A stretch of 56,077 bases of DNA from Bacteroidales bacterium. Lineage in GTDB: Bacteria; Bacteroidota; Bacteroidia; Bacteroidales; UBA4181. Under the pieces are notes generated by a model. The model was not told where the DNA came from and did no database searches. It saw only the letters and a program-made list of their open reading frames with translations. The translations under genes and the position numbers were made by a program. How positions within the stretch are numbered: the first letter of the stretch is position 1; every line of letters starts with the position of its first letter. The DNA lies in assembly GCA_031275285.1 (NCBI GenBank), contig JAISOY010000222.1, positions 1 through 56,077 on the forward strand, in the 5' to 3' direction. This document shows, in pieces, positions 26,625 to 35,860 of this stretch.

Positions 26625-28928
26625 TCAGACTATTCTCAATTTGGCGAATTTCAATAATAGTTGTTTTTGTCCTGCATTGCCAAAATGTACGACTACTTTG
26701 GCATTGGAACCATTTCCATCCAGGCTGAGGACTTTTCCTACGCCAAAGCGTTGGTGTTCCACAGACATGCCCGGCTTGATCTTGTCAGGATCATCGGCCT
26801 GGTATTCGGATGTATCAGCCAGGGAAGATTTTGCAGAAAACTGATTGACCGGGGAAAGTTTCTTTGAAAAAGCCGGTTGAGCATTACCTGCAGTATCAAA
26901 AAGCGGTCTGGACGAAGGTGTGGTAAAAGGATTATTTACCATACGGGTATTCCCTCCGGGGAAATCAAGATATTTTGGATCAATTTCCTTGATAAACCTG
27001 CTGGGTGAAGAAGATACGATAGATCCCCAACGGAAACGGGTAGCGGCATAAGACAGAAAAACATTACGCCGGGCGCGGGTCAGGGCCACATAAAATAATC
27101 TTCGTTCTTCTTCGATATCCTGTAAAGAAGAAATGGACATTTGCGACGGAAAAAGGTTTTCTTCCATTCCGACGATGTATACCACATCAAATTCAAGGCC
27201 TTTCGATGAATGTACCGTCATCACCGTTACCTTGTCCATATCCTCCTCCGATTCGTTATCGGCATCCGTCAATAATGAAACATTAGCAAGGTATTGATCC
27301 AGCGTAACCAGATCTGACTCCGAGACATTTTCCTCCACAAATTCACGGATACCATTCAAAAGCTCATCGATATTCTGTAGGCGGCTGATATTCTCCGGTG
27401 TTTTTTCTGCCTGCAATAAAGAGATAATACCTGTAGCCAGTATCAGCTGATGTAAGAGTTCATAGGCATCCAACGATGCCAGTTTCTGGGAAAACCCGTT
27501 CATAAAAGTAATGAACTGTTGTATTTTAGCACGGGCCGCACCGGTTATCTCCGGAGCCAGTTGATCTGCCCTGAGTGCTGTCTCCCATAATGACAGGCCG
27601 GCTGCATTTGCTGCCGTCTCCAGTCGCCCAATGGTCGTATTGCCAATGCCCCTTGCCGGGAAATTTATGATCCGTTTGAATGCTTCATCATCCTTATAAT
27701 TCACCAGCAACCTTCCGTAAGCCAATACATCTTTTACTTCCTTCCTTTCGTAGAAAGACAATCCCCCATAGATTTTGTAGGGGATATTCCTCTTCCGCAA
27801 GGCTTCTTCAAAAATACGGGACTGGGCATTGGTCCGGTACAAAATGGCAAAATCCTTATTGAACAACTGGTAATTGTATTTCATCTCCAGTATAGATGCT
27901 GCAACCAGGTATCCCTCTTCCTGATCCGTCCCGACACCGAATACACGGATACGGTCACCTGAGTCATTTTCCGAAAATATCTCTTTCTGTATCCTGTTCT
28001 TATTTTTCTCGATCAGTGTATTGGCTGCATTGACAATATTCTGGGTAGAGCGGTAATTCTGCTCCAGTTTGTACATCCGGTAATTCGGATAATCTTTCCT
28101 GAAATTCAGTATGTTTTCAATACGCGCTCCACGAAAAGCATAGATGCTCTGGGCGTCATCTCCGACAACACAAATATTGCCCCGTTGCCGGGCCAGCTTC
28201 TTCACGATCATGTATTGCGCCGAATTCGTATCCTGGTACTCATCCACCAGTATATAACGGTAAAATCGCTGGTATTTATCCAGGATTTCCGGATGATCAC
28301 GAAAAAGTATATTGGTATTCAACAGGATATCATCAAAATCCATGGCTCCGGCCTTGAAGCAACGTTGTGCATATTGCCGGTAAATTTCTGAGATCAACGG
28401 CCTTTTGACGGCCGCATCCTGCACGGTAAGGTTTGAATTAGCAGCATACATACTGGCTGTTATCAGGTTATTTTTGGCTGAAGATATGCGGCTGTAGACA
28501 TCTCCCACTTTATAGATCTGATCATCCAGCTTCATGTCTTTAATGATCTGCCGGAACAGGTTTTTAGTATCCTGTGTATCATATATGGAGAAATTGGAGG
28601 GGTATCCGATGGCTTCCGCCTCGGAGCGCAATATCCTGGCAAAAACGGAATGGAAAGTCCCCATCCATAAACGACGGGCCTGCTTCTCTCCTACCAGTTG
28701 TGCAATACGTTCTTTCATTTCCCTGGCAGCCTTATTGGTAAAAGTAAGTGCCAGGATACTTCCGGGTGCAACCCCTTGTGTCAGCAGGTAAGCGATCCGG
28801 TAAGTCAATACCCTCGTTTTTCCCGAACCTGCCCCTGCAATAATCAACGAAGGCCCGTCATACTGGGTAACTGCTTCGCGTTGTGTTCCGTTCAGGTCAT
28901 TTAAAAAATCGATCATCCCCTGCTCCAT
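26625..28928 (-). CDS. pcrA: UvrD/PcrA-type superfamily 1 DNA helicase
   Basis: 767 residues, a 3'-5' SF1A helicase for repair and replication-fork upkeep. Motifs in order: Q-motif LNGTQREAV, Walker A IAGAGSGKTRVL, Ia LTFTNKAAREM, II LVDEYQDTNSAQY, III VGDDAQSIYAFRGA, IV LEQNYRST, V TVHSSKGLEFD, and VI FYVALTRARR. The C-terminus (about 715-767) has a PcrA-like tail with KPGMSVEHQRFGVGKVL. Complete. It follows dnaB by 20 bp, and the two are probably co-transcribed. Confidence 0.96.
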   Translation of the reverse strand: MEQGMIDFLNDLNGTQREAVTQYDGPSLIIAGAGSGKTRVLTYRIAYLLTQGVAPGSILALTFTNKAAREMKERIAQLVGEKQARRLWMGTFHSVFARILRSEAEAIGYPSNFSIYDTQDTKNLFRQIIKDMKLDDQIYKVGDVYSRISSAKNNLITASMYAANSNLTVQDAAVKRPLISEIYRQYAQRCFKAGAMDFDDILLNTNILFRDHPEILDKYQRFYRYILVDEYQDTNSAQYMIVKKLARQRGNICVVGDDAQSIYAFRGARIENILNFRKDYPNYRMYKLEQNYRSTQNIVNAANTLIEKNKNRIQKEIFSENDSGDRIRVFGVGTDQEEGYLVAASILEMKYNYQLFNKDFAILYRTNAQSRIFEEALRKRNIPYKIYGGLSFYERKEVKDVLAYGRLLVNYKDDEAFKRIINFPARGIGNTTIGRLETAANAAGLSLWETALRADQLAPEITGAARAKIQQFITFMNGFSQKLASLDAYELLHQLILATGIISLLQAEKTPENISRLQNIDELLNGIREFVEENVSESDLVTLDQYLANVSLLTDADNESEEDMDKVTVMTVHSSKGLEFDVVYIVGMEENLFPSQMSISSLQDIEEERRLFYVALTRARRNVFLSYAATRFRWGSIVSSSPSRFIKEIDPKYLDFPGGNTRMVNNPFTTPSSRPLFDTAGNAQPAFSKKLSPVNQFSAKSSLADTSEYQADDPDKIKPGMSVEHQRFGVGKVLSLDGNGSNAKVVVHFGNAGQKQLLLKFAKLRIV

Positions 28929-28948
28929 TTTCTTTCTGGTTACTGTGT

Positions 28949-30493
28949 TTAAAATGGTGCCGGTTCATTGGAAGAAGTGCCTGCCGGAAAAGAATGATCA
29001 TAAAATGTATCGCCCGACATATCATCTTCATTCATTTTGGATGGCATAATCTGGGGCATCATATCGTAGGCAAGGCTGTCGGCATCAGGTTCCACAAATT
29101 TGGCAAACTGACTCCTGAATTTCAACTGGACATCATCCAATGCCCCGTTACGGTGCTTGGCCAGTATAATTTCAGCGATTCCCCGCAATGAGTTCCCTTC
29201 CTCATCTTCTGTAAATCCATAATATTCAGGCCTATGTATAAAAGCAACAATATCAGCATCCTGTTCAATAGCTCCGGATTCCCTGAGGTCTGCCAGCTGG
29301 GGACGTTTATTCTGCAAACCTGTACGGTTTTCCACACCACGATTCAACTGGGAAAGAGCAATGACCGGAATATTCAGTTCTTTTGCAATGGCTTTGAGCG
29401 AACGGGAGATATTGGATACTTCCTGTTCCCTGTTGCCTTTGGTATCCCCGGTCCAGGTCATCAACTGCAGATAATCGATGATGGCAATACCGACATGGTG
29501 TTGTTGTACCAGCCTCCGGCATTTTGCCCGAAATTCAAAAACCGATAAAGCCGGGGTATCATCGATGAACACCGGAGCTTCCTGTAATGCGGTAATTTTG
29601 GATTCCAAACGTTCCCAATCCTCTTTTTCCAGTTTTCCCGTCCTGATCTTCTGCGAGTCCAATTCGGTCTCCGAAACGATCATACGTTTTACCAGCTGCT
29701 GTGAAGACATTTCCAATGAGAATAAAGCGACGGGACGCTTATGGTCTACAGCCATATTCCTGGCCATGGACAGGACAAATGCCGTTTTCCCCATGGAGGG
29801 TCTTGCTGCAATGATGATCAGGTCGGTGGGCTGCCACCCTGCTGTTATACGGTCCAGTTTAGTGAATCCGGAAGGTACACCGACCAGGTTGTCTTCACGC
29901 TTCCCGGCCTCTTCAATACTTTCAATAGCATCCTTCAACAATACACTGATGGATTGTACATCTTTTTTGATGGATCCCTGTGTGATCTCAAACATGGCCT
30001 GTTCCGAACTGTTCAGCAGGTCTTCAACATCCACACTTTCATCAAATGCCCGTTCCTGAATATGTGTAGATACCCTGATCAACTCCCGTTGCACATATTT
30101 CTGATAAATGATACGGGCATGGTATTCTATATGCACTGAAGACATTACACGGGTCGTCAACTGTGTGATATAAAATGATCCGCCTACCTCTTCCAGTAAT
30201 CCTTTCTTACGAAGCTCATGGGTTACCGTTTTCAGGTCAATAGGCTCTTCCCGTAGAGACAGATCTATTACAGCCTGGTATATTTTGGAATGGGCCTCTT
30301 TATAAAAGCACTCGGGCTTGAGCAATTCAATTACTTCATAAATAGCATCTTTTTCAAGCATAATAGCACCCAATACAGCCTCTTCCATATCCACAGCCTG
30401 GGGTGGCAGTTTACCAGCTTCCACGCCTATCACCCTGGTGTTATCCATGATGGGAAAAGTTCCCCTACCCTGCCGGCTGTTTGTCTTTGCCAT
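28949..30493 (-). CDS. dnaB: Replicative DNA helicase
   Basis: 514 residues. The N-terminal primase-interaction domain starts with PPQAVDMEEAVLGAIML. The RecA-like hexameric motor has Walker A ARPSMGKTAFVL, a conserved SLEMSSQQL, Walker B IIDYLQLM, and the arginine-finger region GNREQEVSNISRSLKALA-like block. No intein. It unwinds DNA ahead of the replisome. It is the first gene of the dnaB-pcrA unit, with a -7 box about 90 bp upstream. Confidence 0.97.
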   Translation of the reverse strand: MAKTNSRQGRGTFPIMDNTRVIGVEAGKLPPQAVDMEEAVLGAIMLEKDAIYEVIELLKPECFYKEAHSKIYQAVIDLSLREEPIDLKTVTHELRKKGLLEEVGGSFYITQLTTRVMSSVHIEYHARIIYQKYVQRELIRVSTHIQERAFDESVDVEDLLNSSEQAMFEITQGSIKKDVQSISVLLKDAIESIEEAGKREDNLVGVPSGFTKLDRITAGWQPTDLIIIAARPSMGKTAFVLSMARNMAVDHKRPVALFSLEMSSQQLVKRMIVSETELDSQKIRTGKLEKEDWERLESKITALQEAPVFIDDTPALSVFEFRAKCRRLVQQHHVGIAIIDYLQLMTWTGDTKGNREQEVSNISRSLKAIAKELNIPVIALSQLNRGVENRTGLQNKRPQLADLRESGAIEQDADIVAFIHRPEYYGFTEDEEGNSLRGIAEIILAKHRNGALDDVQLKFRSQFAKFVEPDADSLAYDMMPQIMPSKMNEDDMSGDTFYDHSFPAGTSSNEPAPF

Positions 30494-31239
30494 GTATCAA
30501 ATTATTGAAGAAAGTAATACCTCCTAAATAAGAGGCGTTTACGATTATATATTAAACATTAAAATATTGTTTGGAGAAACAAAGATACAACAGTTGGCTT
30601 AGTTTATTCCATAGATGATACAAAACATTTTTCAACACCATCATAAACATAGATCCGCATAATTGTTGATAAGTAATTGAACACCTCAATTACAGCAGGT
30701 TATCAAATCGCTAATATGGGAAAACTAAAAAAACAAACGAGACGAAATATAAATTTCACAAGTTATAAAATATACCACATTCAACCTAAAGTTATTGCTA
30801 AAACAAGGGATGAAATTTTAATTTCAATAACTACAGGAGATACTGAAGTGATATTATTTACCTATGGCAGATTCTTCTTTTAAAAAGTTCAATAAACAGC
30901 CTGAATTTATCCACAAAAAAAACAGTCAGGCTTAAAAAGAACATTAACACAGAAACCATGACATTAAACGGGAAATCAACCGAAAAACAGATAAAATACC
31001 GGCATTTATAAATTCACGAATTCAGGTTTGGGAGAAGAGCACCACACTTTGTTGTCTGTTACTGATGAGCCTTATAAGCAATACAGTAAACATGTAGGTA
31101 AAAATCAGATAGAAGGATCATACAAATAATTACTTATCAACCGCAAGCGCTTCGAAAGTTTTCTAAAAGATAAGCCTTTTTAATTTTTCCACTCTCTAAT
31201 TCATAAATATATATACAGAGAGAACTACCCTACAGCGCA
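30494..31239. other. 746-bp spacer upstream of dnaB
   Basis: Apart from the dnaB -7 box I see no supported gene. An open frame of 68 codons at 30677-30883 has no start context, motif or composition to support it. The sequence is A+T-rich throughout; possible decayed coding sequence was not identifiable. Confidence 0.5.
30580..30587 (-). promoter_or_regulatory. Putative dnaB promoter, -7 box
   Basis: The minus strand reads TATCTTTG, a TAnnTTTG match, 87 bp before the dnaB start. No clear -33 box at the right spacing. Confidence 0.45.
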
Positions 31240-32625
31240 TTAATCTTCTATTGTAACTGTCATGGCATCAAAGTCCAGAATGCATTTAGAACCTATATTT
31301 TTTATAAATTTAACGCCTGCTTCCCCATCCCGACAGTTTATATGAGACCAACTAAAGTCTGCTACATAAACATCATTATCCAAGTCATCGTTACCGATCT
31401 TTCTTCCATCAAAATAGACACGTGGATCCTTCACCTTCTGACGTTCTATATGTGTCTCTGTTCCTGTAAATCCTGTACGGGTATACACTTGCTTTTGAGT
31501 ATCTAATTCAATAAGATCACTTTTTGAATTGCAATATGGATATGTCAGATTCAAAAACTGATTGGAACCAGAATCAAAAAAACCAGTAAACCCTATATCA
31601 TTTATTTTCAAATTCAAATAAGGAACGTTTCTAAGAAACATAAAATTTGAGGCAAGGCTAATCTCTCCAGGCTCTTGCCTTTGTGAAATACGGAAAGTAT
31701 TTGCTTTCCAATCAAATTCAAACCGACCTATCATTTTCATCATTGGAATCCCCATTACAACTTGTTTCTCTTTCAACAACTCCTTCGCAATGTTTGATTG
31801 ATCATTTGGAGATAAACCAGTTGACATGGGCGAAACTGAATTTAGAATTAACACCGGGATATTATAAAGTTTTACGCCCTTTAACTCTACCTCATCAATA
31901 ATACCTTCCAGAGCTCTTTCCGGCTTCCCATTTATCATTCGCATAGTGTCCTGATTGGGACTTATTCTCACTCCTATATCATTAGCTGTTGCTTCATCCA
32001 TAACGCAAAATAAAGAAGAACCAGTGTCAAAGAATGTTTCTACTACCTTACCGTTATATAATGCATCAAATCTAATATACTCGCTATCTTTCAACTCTAT
32101 ATTTTGCACATCTGAATCTCTCACAATTCGCCAAAGCGGTTCATTCTTTAATTTTTCTTTTAGTGATACTATCTTATTTTGCCCAATAAGAATTTCTGAT
32201 TCGATAAATTTCTGATCCATAGAAAATGGATTTCTTTCCAAATAGTCTAAGTGTTTACCAACAGCATCTATTGACTGTTCAAACCGTTGACACTCTTCAT
32301 AGACAAGAACCAACCTCCCATAATAAGAGCCTATAATAGGCCCCATAATGCGCTCATAATCCCGGTTGCTTAAAAATTCTTCAAGATAAACTATAGCACT
32401 ATCCGGTTTATTAAATGCAAGTGCCATATGGATATCATAGATTAAATCAAATGCCCTGTCTTTTTGAGGAAGAAAGTATGCATATTTCGATTTAATTTCT
32501 CTAGCTTCAAAATATCTTTCCGTATGCAACAAGTCAATAAGCTCCTGAGCATAATTACGTTGTACCTGCGCATAAGACGAAATGCTAAAACATAGCATAA
32601 AAAATAAAAACACCTCTCTTTTCAT
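31240..32625 (-). CDS. Exported aspartyl-protease-like protein with two D(T/S)GS sites
   Basis: 461 residues. The signal peptide ends near SSYAQ (residue 20). Residues about 25-165 are helical and TPR-like. Two retropepsin-type half-sites follow: D200-T-G-S in FFDTGSSLF and D351-S-G-S in FFDSGSNQF. They lie about 150 residues apart, as in two-lobed aspartic proteases or two fused retropepsin domains. VVMGIPMMKMIGRFEFDW is a typical retropepsin-family LG-type strand. Activity and target are unknown. Single gene in a poor, A+T-rich neighbourhood. Confidence 0.8.
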   Translation of the reverse strand: MKREVFLFFMLCFSISSYAQVQRNYAQELIDLLHTERYFEAREIKSKYAYFLPQKDRAFDLIYDIHMALAFNKPDSAIVYLEEFLSNRDYERIMGPIIGSYYGRLVLVYEECQRFEQSIDAVGKHLDYLERNPFSMDQKFIESEILIGQNKIVSLKEKLKNEPLWRIVRDSDVQNIELKDSEYIRFDALYNGKVVETFFDTGSSLFCVMDEATANDIGVRISPNQDTMRMINGKPERALEGIIDEVELKGVKLYNIPVLILNSVSPMSTGLSPNDQSNIAKELLKEKQVVMGIPMMKMIGRFEFDWKANTFRISQRQEPGEISLASNFMFLRNVPYLNLKINDIGFTGFFDSGSNQFLNLTYPYCNSKSDLIELDTQKQVYTRTGFTGTETHIERQKVKDPRVYFDGRKIGNDDLDNDVYVADFSWSHINCRDGEAGVKFIKNIGSKCILDFDAMTVTIED

Positions 32626-32942
32626 GTAGTTGCTGGATTTAATAAAAAAGTCATATTGAAATACATCAATTACAAATGTAATTTTTATTTCTGAATTAAA
32701 AATAATAATTAAAAAATATACTTAAATTAACTGCTAGCGAGTTGATCATGCAGATTATTGTTAATATTATACTCATTTATTTATCAACAAGTTAAACCAT
32801 AAGACTATCTTAATCATTCAAAATAACTGCTGCCAAATCGATACCTGACACAAAAAATTCCCTTATAACTAGATGATAACAAAAATAAATTCTAATACGG
32901 CTGCTATTTGAAAGAGATAGTCGTCAATTCAATAAATTTGAT
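32626..32942. other. Intergenic region between divergent genes
   Basis: About 320 bp of very A+T-rich sequence shared by the promoters of the divergent protease-like and barrel genes. TACATTTG on the minus strand at 32673-32680 is a possible -7 box for the protease-like gene. Nothing else was recognised. Confidence 0.4.
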
Positions 32943-32950
32943 TATTTTTG
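32943..32950 (+). promoter_or_regulatory. Putative -7 box of the barrel-protein gene
   Basis: TATTTTTG fits TAnnTTTG, 42 bp before the ATG at 32993. It overlaps the start of the longer open frame (TTG at 32948), which supports the downstream start. Confidence 0.5.
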
Positions 32951-32992
32951 TTTACTGGATTTAACATTGAATATTACCTAAAAAATTCACAC

Positions 32993-33535
32993 ATGAAAAA
33001 AATTGCTTTTATCATTGTTGTCATGATCAGCTTTGCCGGAAATGTTCATTCACAGGTTCATTTCGGGGTCAAAGGCGGGCTTAATTTCCCTAAGTTCAAA
33101 TCGGACGAGTTATCACTGAAAGATGCTACCGGATGGCATGCCGGAATATTGCTCCAGTTTAAGGTTCCTATTATAGGATTAGGAGTCCAACCGGAATTAT
33201 TGTATACTTCCCATAAGATGAAGATAGATAATATATCCAACAAAATCGGTTATTTCGAAGTACCTGTAAATGTACGATGGGGATTTAATCTTCTAATTGT
33301 CAGGCCATTTATTTTAGCAGGTCCGTATTTCGCCTATGCAGTGAATTTCGACGGAGATACCTTCAAGGATAGTGTTAAAAAGTTTGACTGGGGTATCGGA
33401 TTAGGCGGTGGCATTGAGGTATGGAAATTACAATTAGGTCTTCGTTATTCCTGGGGATTGAAAAATGTTTCCGATGCCAGCGAATTTGATTTAAAGAACA
33501 ATAAGTTTTCACTATCCGCAGCTATCCTTTTTTAA
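32993..33535 (+). CDS. Small outer-membrane beta-barrel protein (porin-family/OMP_b-brl type)
   Basis: 180 residues from the ATG at 32993, which starts a clear signal peptide (MKKIAFIIVVMISFAGNVHSQ). An earlier TTG at 32948 would add 15 residues before the signal peptide and is rejected. The mature part begins VHFGVKGGLNFPKF, the common start of the eight-stranded Bacteroidota barrel family. It continues as alternating strands (GVQPELLYTSHKM, GGGIEVWKLQLGLRYSWGL) and ends in SLSAAILF with terminal Phe. No known ligand. Confidence 0.85.
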   Translation: MKKIAFIIVVMISFAGNVHSQVHFGVKGGLNFPKFKSDELSLKDATGWHAGILLQFKVPIIGLGVQPELLYTSHKMKIDNISNKIGYFEVPVNVRWGFNLLIVRPFILAGPYFAYAVNFDGDTFKDSVKKFDWGIGLGGGIEVWKLQLGLRYSWGLKNVSDASEFDLKNNKFSLSAAILF

Positions 33536-33559
33536 AGGATACTCCAAAATATACAAGGG

Positions 33560-34669
33560 CTATACCGCCTTGTACATTTTCCCGGGCAGACTACGTACCC
33601 AACCGGATAATTCCAGATTCAATAACAGGGTAGAGACTTTATGGACGGGCATCTGTGCATGTGCGCTAAGATGATCGATCATACATGCTCCGTGTTCCCT
33701 AAGACACTCCAGGACAATTTTCTCGTCGGCTGATACCGTTGGGAACAAATTCATCTGGATTGCTTCCGGTTGTTTTTCCTTTACATCCCAGTTCATGATG
33801 TATTCAATATCATCAACACTCTGAAGCAGATGGGCCTTGTTGGTTTTGACCAACCAGTTGCATCCTGCAGAACAGGGATCAGTTAAACGACCGGGACAGG
33901 CAAAAACATCCCTGTTATAGGAATTGGCAATATCTGCCGTTATCAATGCCCCTCCTTTCATATTGGATTCAACAACAACGGTACAATCGGCCAATCCGGC
34001 TATGATCCTGTTGCGTTTAATAAAATTATTACGGTCAATAGGACTGTCACTCAAAAACTCTGAAAGAAGGATTCCCCCATGACGGACAATTTCGCGGGCC
34101 GTAGCAGTATGCATCGACGGATATATCTGCGACAATCCGTTTCCCAGTACAGCAATGGTGGGCGTCTCATTGCGCAAAGCTGCCCGGTGAGCACAAATAT
34201 CAATTCCATAAGCCAGACCACTTACAATCACCGGATGATGCCCCCGCCGGCATAATTCATCAACCAGCTGATTACAGAAATCTTTCCCATATGAAGTAGC
34301 CTGCCTTGTCCCGACAATACTCAATATCTTAGAAGATTCAAAATCAATTTCTCCTTTATAATAAAAGATAACCGGGGCATCGGGACAGTTTTTCAACCTC
34401 TGCGGATAATTATCATCCAGATAGTAGGAATAACCGATTTGGTGGCGATGAATAAAATCTATTTCTTTTTCCGCCTTTTGTAAAATATCCTGACGGGTAA
34501 TGGATGAAGCCAACATCTCCCCCACTCCCGGTATTTTCATCAATACTTCTTTTCTTTCTTTAAAGACAGCTTCCGGACCGTTGCAATATGAAATCAGTTT
34601 TTTAGCCATGATATCGCCAATACCGGGAATCAGACCTATTCCGATTTTGTATTTCAACGCTTCATCCAT
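33560..34669 (-). CDS. dprA: DNA processing protein DprA
   Basis: 369 residues. The N-terminal helix-hairpin-helix-like part (about 1-70) contains IPGVGEMLASSI. The Rossmann-like core has SIVGTRQATSYGKDF, VSGLAYGIDICAH, VLGNGLSQIYPSMH, FIKRNRIIAGLADCTVVVES and CPGRLTDPCSAGCNWL. A winged-helix end (about 305-369) follows. It loads RecA on incoming single-stranded DNA during transformation. One base separates it from the oxidoreductase upstream, so they are co-transcribed. Confidence 0.95.
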   Translation of the reverse strand: MDEALKYKIGIGLIPGIGDIMAKKLISYCNGPEAVFKERKEVLMKIPGVGEMLASSITRQDILQKAEKEIDFIHRHQIGYSYYLDDNYPQRLKNCPDAPVIFYYKGEIDFESSKILSIVGTRQATSYGKDFCNQLVDELCRRGHHPVIVSGLAYGIDICAHRAALRNETPTIAVLGNGLSQIYPSMHTATAREIVRHGGILLSEFLSDSPIDRNNFIKRNRIIAGLADCTVVVESNMKGGALITADIANSYNRDVFACPGRLTDPCSAGCNWLVKTNKAHLLQSVDDIEYIMNWDVKEKQPEAIQMNLFPTVSADEKIVLECLREHGACMIDHLSAHAQMPVHKVSTLLLNLELSGWVRSLPGKMYKAV

Positions 34670-34670
34670 C

Positions 34671-35717
34671 CTAACCCAATTCGATAGTCTGTCCTATCCG
34701 GCTACTTTCCATCACTGCCTCTATCACGTGGATCACATTCAATGCCTCCTCCGGCAGTACTTCCAGTTCCGCCCGATTCCTGATCACGTCGTAAATATTA
34801 TCATAATAGGCTGCATAATTCCCGGCAATAGTTTCCACTTTTCCCCTGAAATGCATCCCATTGATCTCTGTATTCAATATTCCCCAGTATTCTTCCGGTT
34901 CTGTCCCCCACCCGGGTAATGTCGGGTTTCCGCCTTGTTTCAGCATGTCTTCCTGAGGGTCGATCCCATATTTAAGAAATGATCCCAATGTACCATGTAA
35001 GGTATAACGGGCTCCTTCTTCCCGCACCAGATAGCTTGATTTGAGCGTTACCTTTATTTCCGGATAGATCAGTTTGATATGGTAATAATCATCGATCTCT
35101 CCCCCGCTCCGTAAGGTATCTATATCGGCCCACACTGCTTCGGGCATGCCAAATAGTACCAATGCCTGATCGATCATATGCGAACCAAGGTTATAAGTGA
35201 TGCCTATGCCTTGTACCAGCGACTCTTTCCAGGTATCAGGCTGGATATAGTTACGATAACGCATGTAATTCGACTCAAACTCTACCAGGCGGCCCAACCA
35301 TTGATTGTCGATAATTTTCCGGACTGTAAGGAAGTCTCCATCCCACCGCCGGTTCTGGAATACACTCAACATCTTCTTATGTTTGTAAGCCAGATTCAAC
35401 AGGTCTTCTCCCTGCCCGATGGTATGTGTGAACGGTTTTTCCACCACCACATTCTTCCCGGCTTCAAGGGCTTTATGCGCATATTCAAAATGTGTGGCAT
35501 CCGGAGTATTGACTACGATCAGTTCAATATCATCACGATCGATCAATTCATCAAAAGAGCGGACAATATCTACCTCAGGGTATGATTTAACAGCTTCGTT
35601 TTTGGTTCGTTCAACAATTGTGTTTAAAGAAAATCCCGGATGATTATCCAGTATAGGTGCATGAAATACCTTACCCGACATACCGAATGATGCCAACCCT
35701 ACTTGTATTTTTTTCAT
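34671..35717 (-). CDS. Gfo/Idh/MocA-family oxidoreductase
   Basis: 348 residues starting MKKIQVGLASFGMSGKVFHAP; an in-frame ATG at 35738 would add seven residues before the nucleotide-binding strand and is less likely. The N-terminal Rossmann fold has the glycine loop, and GKNVVVEKPFTHTIGQGEDLL carries the EKP motif of the family. The catalytic-helix region is GSHMIDQALVLFG. NAD(P)-dependent dehydrogenase of a sugar or inositol-like compound; substrate unknown. Lies 143 bp after butyrate kinase on the same strand and 1 bp before dprA. Confidence 0.92.
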   Translation of the reverse strand: MKKIQVGLASFGMSGKVFHAPILDNHPGFSLNTIVERTKNEAVKSYPEVDIVRSFDELIDRDDIELIVVNTPDATHFEYAHKALEAGKNVVVEKPFTHTIGQGEDLLNLAYKHKKMLSVFQNRRWDGDFLTVRKIIDNQWLGRLVEFESNYMRYRNYIQPDTWKESLVQGIGITYNLGSHMIDQALVLFGMPEAVWADIDTLRSGGEIDDYYHIKLIYPEIKVTLKSSYLVREEGARYTLHGTLGSFLKYGIDPQEDMLKQGGNPTLPGWGTEPEEYWGILNTEINGMHFRGKVETIAGNYAAYYDNIYDVIRNRAELEVLPEEALNVIHVIEAVMESSRIGQTIELG

Positions 35718-35860
35718 ATTGTCTCTTTTAGTGACCACCTCTTTTACCTGCCTAAAGATACAAGATTTGTTGAATACAGTTATACGAAATATAAAAATTA
35801 TATCAAAAAATCAGCCCATGCCAATGCATGTAAATTATATAGTTTGCAATTATCAATTAT

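Noticed and set aside
30677..30883. 68-codon open frame upstream of dnaB
   Set aside because: No motif, no promoter or neighbour support, and in-frame composition like the A+T-rich spacer.
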